Below are positions 25,087 through 35,757 of a stretch of DNA of 64,000 nucleotides, piece by piece. The translations under genes were made by a program, and so were the position numbers. Every line of letters starts with the position of its first letter. Position 1 is the stretch's first letter. The stretch covers positions 62,001-126,000 of the forward strand of contig SJOL01003706.1 of NCBI GenBank assembly GCA_004794785.1, in the 5' to 3' direction. The notes under the pieces were generated by a model. It was not told the DNA's origin, did not search any database, and saw only the letters and a program-made list of their open reading frames with translations. Origin of the DNA: Opisthorchis felineus (Eukaryota > Platyhelminthes > Trematoda > Opisthorchiida > Opisthorchiidae).

Positions 25087-28000
25087 GACCTCAATACGTC
25101 TCGATGAATGCCAAAACAATCGCCTGTAGCTTACAAATAGCTCAGCAGTGTTCAGCGGCATTATTTCGACCGAGGCAAACAATTTTACTTCCTCCTCTGG
25201 GGGAGAACATCGTATTCTATTCATGTTGTGATCATCTAAGAGCCGGAGCCATTTAGCTGGAGCACTAGCCACACGACTGAGCTTCGATCGAATGCATCCG
25301 TTTACAATGCTTGTAGATGTCCGTAACGTTGACCACGAAAACTGGACTACGGATCGATAACCCCACGCTGTATGGTATTATACATCACTTATTTGACCAT
25401 CCCTTTGTGCATAAAGATCACTTGTCAAGCTCATCACGCAGTACCAGGAATGTGCATTGGAAGTAATCACTGGTGTCTCTTGTACATCCTGACTAACCGT
25501 GACAAAGAAGAAACCGACTACCATGCCAAATAGTGTTTGCATCCCTAGAATTCTGAAAAAAGGTAGTCCTTTCCGAGGAGCAGTATGACCAAAAGCGATA
25601 AAATTTCGCGGTTTTTTTGCGGTGAGGTCTTCATTTCACCTATCATTCCCATGGTAAAATTCCTATGACCAGGACGAAGTGGTCCCTCTATGGGAAGAAG
25701 GGGCCCTAGTCGGGGTTGGGGACAAATTGGCAATGACTATTGAAAGATGAAACCGAATGGCAGTGTCTATCCATCAATCTTAGCCGGAAGCTCAACTTTT
25801 TGCGTGTTACCATCTACAAAAGATGGAAATCAGTTTCTGTCCTCTCCATTTAACACTAAAGATCTCATGTAGGATATATCTTAATAAAAGAGCAGTGTCA
25901 AGCGCAGTGTTCACACTGTTGGCAGCATGCTAGAGACATACGACGCAGGGTGTACTTCCAGAAGAACAGCATTGGAGCTTGCTTTTGGCATCGTTATTTT
26001 AATTGCAAGAGTGTGCTTCAAAATACACTGCTTTGACGAGTTATCTCTAGCCGGTTAACAGTTGAGCTAAATGGATGACATCAATCAACGAGCGCAGTTT
26101 TAAATAAGGTTTCGGCCAGGAGTTGGAAAAAGCGCTGACAATACAGGTGCCCATCATGTAGAGCCCACACTTTACTTGGTCACTGAAGAAAATGCGTATC
26201 ACACAAAGCAATAGTGTGAAAGCGTATTCAGGGTCAAAGTAAGTTTCACATGTCGGCGTACTGGAAGGCAACCCAAGCTGATATAAACATTTATTGTCCA
26301 GAGTAGCTCCGCATTTCGTGTCAACACATCAAACCACGCTAATATGATGACCGAAGTCAGAGTTCACCTACAGTGAAAGGCCCAACTGATTGGTTGGAAA
26401 ACGGTTTCTTACACCAGCATTGGTTTTGACCGTCAGTATTCGCAGCCTGTAGAGCTCTGGTCTCACCTAGGATTTTGTGTAGCCTAAAACCCATATCATT
26501 TAGCTTTGGAAAAACGGCTTCCTGCCTAATGTTCGCTGCAGTTAGTTTGGAGTTTTGTCGTACCGACACACTCCTTTCTGTAGTGGAACCTGTTTCTTCG
26601 TTTGGTTATCCAGTCTACTCTGCATCGTACGGAAAGTAGCCACGCCCCCTTATTACATTTCCTCTCAACCACACCCTGGGATTTTTGGATAAACAATGAA
26701 CCTCTACTTTATCCCCTACCTGTAGTTTGGACAACTGACGGTCCTACTGGCGCTCTTGCTCGGATCTCGTTTTACATTGATGCATGGTGATTTCAACGTG
26801 ATCTGAGGGACGCGACAACACAGCGTTCGTTACTGTAAGCTTTTTGTGTTGCACGGCAAAATATTCTGTGATGGACGGCATCCAGTCAATGAAATCAGCG
26901 TTTTGCGTTGCTCCAACAGCATTACATAGGCGTACTCTCTCTGATCTCTGCAAACCGTCACAAACTGCATCGATAACTTTACTGCTAACTCTGTTTTGCC
27001 GCTTGATTGGCTGACAGAACGGTGTTCGAACTGCTGGTACTCTTCGCTGTCCAACTGTGGTCAAGTACACGAGATAAACAGCTCAGGCTTTCCGTGTCTT
27101 TCAAAGTGAGAACTTATCGATCGACTACAGCTGTTGTGTTGGTGGTCAAACAAATCTACGAAAACCAGTTGCCGGGACGCAATTGGTATTTCTGCCAAAA
27201 TTGTGGGTACTCTATCTTGTTTCCGGTCGCGCATTCTGCATAATCTACATTTCGCTATATATTTTTAAGCCTGCCATTTCCGGCCAATAAAGACTCACTG
27301 CTTTCACCTATTTGTCAGTACGGTGGACAAAGCGAGATGTAATGTGCACTCCAGTGAATAAGCGAAACGGAGATGCCATGCCATATATGCACTGATATAG
27401 ACTTACGTCCAGGCTGCACACCAAGTTCCTCTCGCAATAACCAAGCGGAGAGCCCAGGTAGCTAGAGAACGCGCACAACGGATTTGTGGCAAGAAACACC
27501 GAGGCCCTCCCGGAAGAGATCCTTTGACAAAAAACAGCGTCTACGGAACTCTGATTAGTAAAACTCACTCAACTAATACACGCTCGTCCGATACAGTCAT
27601 GACCTGAGCCGATAGATATACTAGCTAGTCTGTACCAAAGCATAGAAGCAATGAACTTCAGTTTTCTTCCCATTGAAGCTCACTAGCGGCGCAGCACTTG
27701 AGAGGCCCAGGTTTTCTACATATCTGCTCCAGGTGAATAAACAACACACCTGCATCAAATGTCCACGTAAACATCAGGATGAAATTGAATAATGGCCGCA
27801 AACTCGTTTACTAACCTGGAAAATTTGGTTGTGAACTTCTATCATGAGAGCGCTGATGAAGTTGGGCCATGATAAAAAATTATGGCAGGGTACAGATTAC
27901 GCCCAAATGTATGGCTTTAAACAAGCCAGACCATTCGTGGATTTCAAGTTAATTCTTAAGGATCTCCCAAACTGTTCTTCAGAAAGACTCCTGCAGTGTA

Positions 28001-28341
28001 GAGAATATCAAACCAACCGAATCCAGAGACAGGAACAGTTTCTGCTCTAGATTTAGCTGAAGAACTACGCAAATAAAAAATTTGTAAATAAATGGTTTAA
28101 ATCTCACGAATAAATCACTCATGTGTGATTACTGATTAAAATAAGAAGAAAAGGAACACGCCTGCCGGATGAAATTAGAAATGGCGAAAATAGTTACCAG
28201 CAACCAACGAAATTCGACCCAATATTCCAAACAGATTACAGACCAAGATGATTTCTACATCAACGCCGAAAATGATACCAGCACAAGAAAGAAAATTGGT
28301 GCTTCAATAACATACAACTACGCCAATTTATATGAATAAAG
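25087..28341. other. Unassigned stretch
   Basis: Frames of 108 codons (26744-27070, minus) and below, with no recognised domain. No SINE or LINE segment was identified before 28342. Confidence 0.45.
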
Positions 28342-28450
28342 CATCTCGATTTTCCCTGTCCAGGCTAGGGCAAACCTGGCAGTATTTCCGCCCTCGTGTG
28401 GCATGGCAGCTAAGCACTGAAAGGGTGTTACGGCTGAACGACTACTTCCT
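28342..28450 (+). mobile_element. SINE 3' half, fused to the RTE 3' end
   Basis: The plus strand reads CATCTCGATTTTCCCTGTCC, CTCGTGTGGCATGGCAGC and GGGTGTTACGGCTGAACGA, the body and 3' end of the SINE found complete at 46502-46692, but the tRNA-like head is missing. It abuts the 3' end of the minus-strand RTE element that starts at 28451. The same junction occurs at 41600-41655, so this is probably an antisense SINE carried in the LINE 3' leader rather than an independent insertion. Confidence 0.75.
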
Positions 28451-31000
28451 ACTAGAAAAAAACTTATAATGCAAAGAAATAAATGGAGCAGGGAGGGGGG
28501 CTAGAGCTAGCCTGCAACAAAACCATCCGAGGGGCATACGTCTCCAGCACTCAGGCAGACAATCCGGATGGAAACTGACAGCATCAACACCACTGATATC
28601 GGCTAGCCGCCATATCGTCCAATGTCTCCAGCCAAGCACATGGAGGGTGACGTGGACCCCATCATGAAAGGCGAACAACAACAACAACGCCCTTCATTTT
28701 CTTCCGCCATGTCAAGATCTATACACCTCTAGATTTCCGCAACTCCGAATTAGGCACGGAAAACAGCACCCGCCTCGGCAGGCAGTAAACTGGCATGCGT
28801 AACATACGGCCAAGTCAACTAAGCCTGGAATACTGGATGCACTTTTCGAATGAAGTAGCATCTGTTTTATCCAAAACCCGTCTTCTGATCACCGCATTGC
28901 GAATTGGTTGGGTCCAGCCAAATTCAGCTTTAGTTCTGAGACACCGATGGTCAAAGACCTGAAGATGTCTCAGTTAATCCACTCAAAGTGGCCAAGTCTA
29001 GCAGGCATACAACAATATAGCCCGTGGCGTAGTCTATAATGCGCGTTCAAAGACTACGTCCCACGTCATTACTTTGCACTTTGTGGGTACGAAGCGCAAG
29101 CCGAAGGACTGGGTTACCAGTCAGATTTCATAGCAGTATTTGCGCTCCCTGCTTCTTCTAAAATTTACGAGCCATGTCGGCTGCATATTCCAGGTCGACA
29201 GGATCCTCGCTGAGAGAGATCTCGGAGACTTTCCGGTGATTGCTTAATAACTTCATCAATAACGGAATAAAACAAAAGCGGAGAGAGTGGATATCCTTGG
29301 CGGACACCACTACCCGTAGGAAGACATTTGGCGAGCTCACCAGACGCTCACACGCCCACAAAAATGTGAATGCATACAGCGCATGATACTCACGAACTTC
29401 TGGGGCATACTCTGCTGCGCAAGCACGTTGAAAAGAACTAACCGGCCGACAGAATCGAACACACTCTTGAAGTCAAGGAAGACCAATATTGTAGGGCGCT
29501 TATACCTACGTCATTGCTCGAACACCTGACGGAGCGGCAGATGTGGTTCACACAATCTATTTCTGGCCAGTAAGAAATCGTTAGGATCAGCAGCTCAATG
29601 AAGATTAAGGGATAAAAGGCTTATTCCCGAAATGCACATTCCCGAACCCATTGGGGTTTCGATGTTCACTCCTCAGGGCTGCGTTGCGGGTATGGAACCC
29701 GGCTGTGCAACTGCAGGTTTCCAGTCGATTTGGTCGAGAATATGTTCACTCCAACGTTTCATGGGCTCTCCTTTTTTTGCGGATAGCCGGACTGTCTTTA
29801 TTGTTGACTGTCTTGTTCACCAGAGGCTCCTTTGGACTGCTTGCGCGTATCAGCTTGAACATTCTACGTACGTTTCAAGAACTTCTCGCCTCCTCCATCT
29901 CTTCAGCTTTCTGGAAAGTGCTCTTTTTTACCTGAAGTCTGACAGTGCGTCTAGCTGAATTGTACTGTCAATCAGAAGGAATACGTGTCCGAGCTTCGAT
30001 CAATCTTAGAGTGGTCCCCGAAATCCGCTGCCTCGATCTAGTTGGTTGCATGTTTGCACAGGCAAGGCACGCATGATCTTCCACGGTTGTGGACGGTGGT
30101 CTCCAGTAATAGTTTTCAGAAAAAGTCTTCGATAGGTGGATTTGGTCGGTTTGCTTCGCATGAGGGTCGGAGAACTTCTCAGTTGCCAGGCAAGTTTTGT
30201 TCATCTTGCGCTTTCCCGAAAAGCGCAAAGAGAATCAGCAACGAATAAGTGCATGATCAGACTCTATTTAGGTGTTCCAGAAGAGGCGACAGTTAGCAAC
30301 TGACCTAAACCACCAATAGCTAGTGGCGGTGTGGTCTATCTGTTTTGCAGGTTGGCTCGAGTGGGAGAGGCACCATGTAGGCATTTAGTATTATGCAGAA
30401 ACATGCTGTCGTGAGTGCATAACTGCAGCAGGCGTTCGCCGTTGTCCGTGCGTCTCGATTCCATTCTTAGAAGACCACTCAATTGAGCCTCAGCACCGCT
30501 ATGTCTACCTACTTGTGTAGTCATAACTCCGGAAACCGCAACAACATTTGAACTCTTAGTCCGCTGCAACAAGGTGCTCAAAGCGTCGTAAAAGCTGTTT
30601 TTGAGTGTAACAGAGCTACAATCTGTTGGGTTCTAAGCGGATACGATGAGCAGACAGCCATTATCAGTGCCTCCATGGGAAACACTTACAGAAGTTGCCA
30701 CACGAACTGCAAAGAGAAGAATATCAAGGGCCAACTATTAGAGCAGAGACCCTTCAACTCCTTTGCTTAGAATGCTTCCAAACCCAGCATATCCAGTCGT
30801 AGTGGCTTCTTGATCATCAGAGGTGCGCAACTGAAAGCAAGGGGAAACCGATGGGGAGGTCATTTCAACAATCGGACTTAGCTTTTGAATCCCCGCTCCC
30901 GACAGGTGGCATAAATTACTAGAAAGCTGGTCCAGTGTACATGGATTTCGAGATATATGTGACCGTGCCGGTGGTATCAAACGTAGCTGATGGAGCTAAC
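28451..31000 (-). mobile_element. RTE-like retrotransposon copy (family I), decayed
   Basis: Read on the minus strand in several frames. The apurinic endonuclease domain runs about 30980-30000 (TSPSVSPCFQLRTSDDQEAT near 30850, then RTDNGERLLQLCTHDSMFL near 30450). The linker at about 29950-29650 includes RWSEHILDQIDWKPA. Reverse transcriptase follows at 29580-29150 with PTILVFLDFKSVFDSVGRLV (motif A) and VDLEYAADMA at about 29176: the YADD motif is YAAD, so the polymerase is dead. The C-terminal domain at 29000-28510 includes [10 protein letters not shown] and AWLETLDDMAASRYQWC (expected AWLETLxDMAANRxQWR). There are several stops and about 1 kb is missing between linker and polymerase. The 28507-28995 segment is nearly identical, inverted, to 37075-37566. 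Confidence 0.9.
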
Positions 31001-32380
31001 GGCAATGGGTGGCAAACGGTTCCGTCAGTCCTTAAGAATGGGCCTACGGGGATGTCGCGGGCAACGGGATGACGTGTGGGAGAAGGCGAATGTATGGTGG
31101 AGAAAGAAGGAAGGCATAGGCAGTGGACTATTTTCGTTTGACCGCCCAACTGTTTTCAGCAAGTAAGGCGACCCGGTTGATGACACCACTTGATGGGCGA
31201 TGTGGCATGAAATTATTTGTAAGTGTGTGATTCATGCACATGTGCCCAGATAATGCCAGTGCGCCCAAATATAGACAGGAGGACAAGTAGTGTCCTCACT
31301 CCGCAGCCTTTGGTTCAAAAACCCAACCTCAAGACCGTGGTTCTTTGCGTAAGACCGTCAAAGCAGCCTATGTTTTTAAGGAACAAGTGGCCGCACGTGT
31401 TCTAACGCAACCTGGAGGACCAAGATACGGAGTTCGTCAGACATCTAATCATTGACCACCCTGGTTTGAGAGGCTGTATGGGTGTCACATGCGCACTCCC
31501 CACTATAGCTCATTGGGTAGTGGAGGCGCACAAACTGTTACCAATCTCTTTGTGATGGAGGGCGTTGGGCAGTCCAGCTTATTAAAGGCGGGAAATGTAA
31601 TTCTGCTATCTATTTTTTGCTGGATGTTAGCTGCCAATGTTGAAATTCTATTGAACTCCGTTACCCGGAACAAACACGCAAGAAATTTGTCTACCGTAAT
31701 TTCAAAATATTAGTCAGTGTTTGGGGAACTGGTGGAAACCTATTTCAAAAGGGAAATTTGGTTGTGATATCTTAAAATCTCCCCCGCCCCCGCGAATCGC
31801 ATTGCCCTTGGGCAACAATGAAACATGCATACACATCCAGAACTGCACTGCCTGTTACGGAGGGTTGCCATGCTTGCTGTCTGATGGAATGTTAATGATA
31901 GTAAATTGTCTGGCCATAATTTTTCGTGACATTCTCATGTTTTACAACCCACCTGATGTTATCTTCATGCGAAGAATGTCACAGATGTTCGATGGCCTAG
32001 CTAAACACACCGAAGAGCCAAACGTAGTTAAGGGCAAGCTTCACCCTGCAGGATAAGATAACCTTTGAAGAGTTTGGCCAAAACATGTGTCGGATTCATG
32101 TTTTAATCTATTACTGGCCTTGGAATAAGAACGATAAATTGCCTAGAACTCATAAATCAACAATTAGTGAGCGAAACCACGTTATCAGTATTTCGGCAAG
32201 TTTCTCACTAGTGGTGAACGGCTTTTAGATGAAGCTAAACAAGTTCCTTTCACCATACCACCAGTCGGAAGTTTGTTGAAGTATAGGAACTGCGACTGCA
32301 TTTATTGATTGTTGGTCTGTCCTGGCTTGGCAGGTGAGGTAGCTGTGCGCTTTTCTTAGGCAGTGACGGACAGGATAAAC
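31001..32380. other. Unassigned stretch upstream of the mitochondrial gene
   Basis: Frames of 74 codons (31489-31713) and 111 codons (31721-32056) on the plus strand are open and fairly hydrophobic in places, but no domain is recognised. They could hide exons of a split gene, for which I see no convincing splice-site pairs. Confidence 0.35.
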
Positions 32381-32435
32381 ATGCAGGTAATATCTATGGC
32401 AGTCATTGCCACAGCAGCCGTCGGCAAATTGGCCA

Positions 32436-32654
32436 TTAATTCCCTGGGTTACGCAAGTGCCGTACCGAACATGAAATCGTCAAAATACGGGTTATTGGGT
32501 TGTTTCTACTGTCTACAGAGAAACCCGTGAGTTGTCCAGGCGACTCCGCAGGCTGCTGGTTTTCATGCGTATCGATCGCTGTCGCGGCACACCCGACGTA
32601 GAAGAGCGCACAGACAACCAAGCAGCTGCGCTTTGGTGTGTCTATGTGTGACAT
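32436..32654 (-). CDS. Weak candidate frame with signal-peptide-like N-terminus
   Basis: An ATG at 32654 on the minus strand opens a 72-codon frame. Residues 9-26 are a hydrophobic, cysteine-containing stretch (SCLVVCALFYVGCAATA) that looks like a secretory signal peptide with an A-x-A cleavage site, followed by a polar tail. It lies 163 bp upstream of, and divergent from, the mitochondrial gene at 32818, with CCAAT boxes between them. I do not recognise the product, there is no homologue in mind and the frame is short enough to be chance. It could be a first exon of a longer gene. Confidence 0.2.
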   Translation of the reverse strand: MSHIDTPKRSCLVVCALFYVGCAATAIDTHENQQPAESPGQLTGFSVDSRNNPITRILTISCSVRHLRNPGN

Positions 32655-32817
32655 GGACAACTGACCAATCGCCTATGAGAAGGACCAGATATTGCCTTGA
32701 CACACATGGTTTTTTAAATACTATTGGTTAGCAAGATCATTCCAATCAGGCAACAGGGCGGCATCAAAGGCTCGTCAACGGTGAATCGGCTAACACTTGG
32801 AGTTTTTGCGGCGGACA
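32655..32817. promoter_or_regulatory. Putative promoter with CCAAT boxes
   Basis: Three CCAAT-type motifs lie in the 163 bp before the ATG of the mitochondrial gene: GACCAATCG near 32662, the inverse ATTGGTTA near 32723, and TTCCAATCAGG near 32740, about 75-80 bp upstream of the start. CCAAT boxes (bound by NF-Y) are common in promoters of nuclear genes for mitochondrial proteins. No TATA box is obvious. Placement near a well-supported frame makes this plausible but untested. Confidence 0.35.
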
Positions 32818-33201
32818 ATGATTTTGTCGAAGATAGCCAGGCCAAGTTCCATTGTTATCCGCCGGTTCGCATCTGCTACCAAACAAGCGGACTTTGTATC
32901 TCGACTAAAACATAATTACTTTGTCAGGAACTATCATGTCACTTTTCTGATATGTGTGTTTAGCACTGGACTTCTGGGAATGCTCGTGTGCAGTATAATC
33001 AACCTTACTGACAATCCAGATGTACGGACTCCATTTAGCAAAATTCCAAGGAACGAATCCTACTTTGATCGCCTATCATTCGGGTCATTTCGGGGAACGT
33101 TGGAAACAAAACCACCCGTACGTATGCACTGGGACGGCACGATTGAACACCCGTACGACCCAGAAGAACCAGTCAGCAAACCTGCTGCTGCACAGAAGTA
33201 G
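32818..33201 (+). CDS. Single-pass mitochondrial inner-membrane protein, possibly NDUFA4/COXFA4-like
   Basis: An intact intronless frame of 127 codons, in contrast to the decayed DNA around it. The ATG at 32818 has A at -3; an upstream in-frame TTG at 32797 is ignored. Residues 1-22 (MILSKIARPSSIVIRRFASA) look like a mitochondrial targeting presequence, basic and amphipathic with an RRF-A-S-A cleavage region. Residues 41-63 form one membrane helix (TFLICVFSTGLLGMLVCSII). Directly after it comes NPDVRTPFSKIPRNESY, which I align by eye to the NPDV...PWNKLGPNxQY segment that follows the helix of NDUFA4 (MLRQ/B12D family, now counted as a cytochrome c oxidase subunit). The rest is an extended acidic, proline-rich tail. 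Usual NDUFA4 length is about 80 residues without a cleaved presequence, so homology is uncertain. No AATAAA lies close behind; AATATA occurs near 33453. It could be a live gene or a young retrocopy. Confidence 0.75.
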   Translation: MILSKIARPSSIVIRRFASATKQADFVSRLKHNYFVRNYHVTFLICVFSTGLLGMLVCSIINLTDNPDVRTPFSKIPRNESYFDRLSFGSFRGTLETKPPVRMHWDGTIEHPYDPEEPVSKPAAAQK

Positions 33202-33937
33202 AAGGCATATTTTTTTTAACCTGAGCGCCTGAACCAACTATTCACTCGTACCTACTCGGCCGTTTACGCTCAGGCTACTGTGTCAGCGATTTCTTGTGTA
33301 TTTGGACAGGTACTGTGTGCACATTTGTTACAAATTCACAGTAGGACTTCCAAATTTACCCCCTACGTTATTTCATTTCTCTGAAATGTGTGGATTCCAT
33401 GGTTTGTTAGTGCTGTGAACCGATGGATGTTAGACGCCGCCGTGTTTCACTTCAATATATAGATTAGGATACATATGCTTACGTACTTCATTCCATTATG
33501 CGTTGTTCTTTGGGAGACCAATAACTCCATGGATTGCGTTATCATCAATGAAGGGCGTTAAAGAAAAATATTTTGGTGCTTTAATGCCATGCAATATCTT
33601 AGCGAGGCATTCTCCTAAAGTATTATTAACAAAAGTGTTGAAGGCTAGGCTCACCATTCTCCCTTTTCACAGCACTCATTTTTCGGAAGCGGACCGAGCT
33701 CGCTGTGCACTATTAGTCTGATTGCATTCCGCATTAGCCTTTAACTGTATCTCTTTGTCCATCGATGTTCCTATCCAACCCATCTCAACCACAGGCGAAC
33801 GTTGCTGGATCATTTCCTGTCCGTGTCTGGGTGCCTGGTGGTATACCAGCCGACGTATAGCCATAATACAACTAACAATACTCTCATGTCACATCCGCCA
33901 TCGCGTCTTATCACCAACCGGATCGCCTTAGTTGCGG
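33202..33937. other. 3' flank of the mitochondrial gene
   Basis: No gene recognised. It presumably includes the 3' untranslated region. The first clear AATAAA is in the A/T-rich SINE tail at about 33940; a variant AATATA lies near 33453. Confidence 0.4.
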
Positions 33938-34134
33938 CATAAATAAATAAATAGATCGTTCAGCTGTAACACCCTTCCGGTGTCTAGCTGCCATACCACC
34001 CTAAGGAAGCACGAGGGCTGGGATACTGTCAGGTTGCCCAAGCCTAGATAGGGGAAGTCGAGAGGCAGAGGTCGGGTTCGAACCACAGACCTTCCGGTCA
34101 ATAAATTCGCGCTCTAACCACTGAGACATCTCGC
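33938..34134 (-). mobile_element. tRNA-derived SINE, near full length
   Basis: On the minus strand it starts with an A box (GAGATGTCTCAGTGG, 34132-34118) and a perfect B box (GGTTCGAACC, 34084-34075), the internal RNA polymerase III promoter of tRNA. It continues through the common body (CTTCCTTAGGGTGGTATGGC) and ends in an A/T tail of TATT repeats (33955-33938). Same family as the copies at 42940, 44780 and 46502. A minus-strand reading frame through it gives SQWLEREFIDRKVCGSNPTS, a peptide I associate with repeat-derived predictions from opisthorchiid flukes. Confidence 0.9.
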
Positions 34135-34273
34135 GGCATACAGCAGGGCGAGTAACTGAAAGCGCTACTACTGGCGCCTTTCTTCTTACACTTTCACGTG
34201 TTTCATCTGCCCTAACCCACTCCGATTTGAATGCTTTCTCCAAAGGTCCCAGCACCAGGACTGACCGCTTTGC

Positions 34274-35445
34274 TTGCAGAGCTTCATGTTCAGTGGCAGA
34301 TTGTGTACGTCAGTTACAACATCAAGAGCTTCTAAGTCTGTTTTCAAACCCCGAAAGTCGGTCTGCTTAGCTGGCTTTAATGTTCTCACAGTGAAGCAAG
34401 CAGAACAACAAGTGGCTCTTGCTCGTACGCTGGATCCCCTCAGTATTGATATATGCTGTCTGTCAGAGACAGGGATAAAGGATGGAACTATTGACTGACC
34501 CCTCCTTCCAGGTTCAGGCTGCGCACCTCTAGTGATGCAGAGGCCGCTGCAACTGCATATGCCGGGGCGACCGAGCGGAAGAGTCGCTACTTGCTTGGAT
34601 AACTGTTGACAGTCGCCTCTTCGCGATTTCTTTTGGCAATATCTGTGAGAGTATCTGGAGAAAGTGAGGTCGATCTCACACTGTTTATTGTGTCTGCTTA
34701 CGTCTCAACTGACTGTAGCTCTAAATATACCAAGGACAGTTTCTATAACGTTCTAGTTGCTCTTTTACAATGAGATAGAGGCTCGGACATCGTTGTGTTT
34801 GCTGGGGACATTAATTTCCAGATAGGTTGTCTAAGCGCTGTTTAGGCAGAATTGCGTGATCGTCTTGGGTTGGATACGAGACGCACAGACAACGGAGAGG
34901 TTTGTCCGATCCTAGATTGTTACTCTGCAGTACCAGTTTTCGGAATAGCGGAAATCGCTTGACAACTTGGTGCCCACCAACGAACCAGCCCCCAATCTAA
35001 ATAGACTACATCGCCATCAGTTACGGGTGGCGATGGTCGATCACTGCCTGCCGCTACGTTTAGAATGCTACCATAGACTTCGACCACACACTTCTCCCAT
35101 GCCGTTTTCATTGCGCTACGCGAAATGCGCACACCTCTTTTAGCTGTTGAGAAGCTACTGGACCCAGAAATCGAACAAAGCTATAAGACCCGGCTCCTTC
35201 AGTGCCTGTCGCACAGTCCGATGTCGGACGATGGCCGCCACTAAGAACAACAGATATCCAAAGCGCCACTCAAAGCCAGCCACACAGCCAAACATTGGAT
35301 TCCTGATAGGATCATAGCTTTGCTGAAGTCCCGGCGACAGATTCCGTCTGGCCTCAACCACAACTCAACCCGATGCATTATCTGACAAGCCGAAATAGTG
35401 TCCATGCAGACCGAAAGGTTTGGTGGACCCGGAGAGCTCCAGATC
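34274..35445 (+). mobile_element. RTE-like retrotransposon (family I), endonuclease half
   Basis: The 5' part of an RTE element. The frame at about 34375-34495 gives LARTLDPLSIDICCLSETGI, the N-terminal endonuclease strand (LDSLxIDVCCxSETRIxD). Another frame at 34680-34815 gives FIVSAYVSTDCSS and SDIVVFAGDINFQIG, covering the YAPT and AGDxNAQ catalytic segments. RRTDNGEV follows near 34880, and PDRIIALLKSRRQIPSGLNH at 35309-35368. Stops and frameshifts interrupt it. It ends abruptly near 35445, where a piece of another RTE family begins. It may be the left half of the element that resumes at 36640. Confidence 0.85.
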
Positions 35446-35449
35446 TGAA

Positions 35450-35757
35450 CGCGCTTTGCTGGATTGGATTCCAGCGAACAATCGTCTTTGCGCTCTTCAG
35501 TTATCCAGTTCAATCAAGTTCAACGTTACTCGATATAAAACTCAGTGTCGGCGTATACTCCAAGGGACATGGGGTTACTTTCTACCGAGATTTATCCAGG
35601 CTCATTTGTCAAGCAGGAAGCAGTGAGATGTCATCCTTGCAGACGATTTGAATGCCCAGTTCGGTCGTCTGAGCTCCTTGGAATCACATCTGGGTGGTCG
35701 GTTAGGATGACGACTCCTCCAGGTGTGTGCTAACCACCAACTTTTTGGCTAGTACGA
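35450..35757 (+). mobile_element. RTE-like endonuclease fragment (family II), left arm of a fold-back
   Basis: The plus strand reads ALLDWIPANNRLCALQLSS and IKFNVTRYKTQCRRI, then a frameshifted HLGGRLG and a form of the ERLLQVCA segment, ending AGTACGAACTTTT. These correspond to 38704-39058 of the long family II copy. The next element repeats the same endonuclease region in the opposite orientation. Confidence 0.8.

Noticed and set aside
24877..25272. 131-codon minus-strand open frame
   Set aside because: Most of it is the second unit of the 191-bp tandem duplication and no domain is present; length is explained by duplication.
32797..32817. Upstream in-frame TTG start giving a 134-residue mitochondrial protein
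   Set aside because: The ATG at 32818 has a good context and directly starts the presequence; a TTG start is unlikely in a metazoan.
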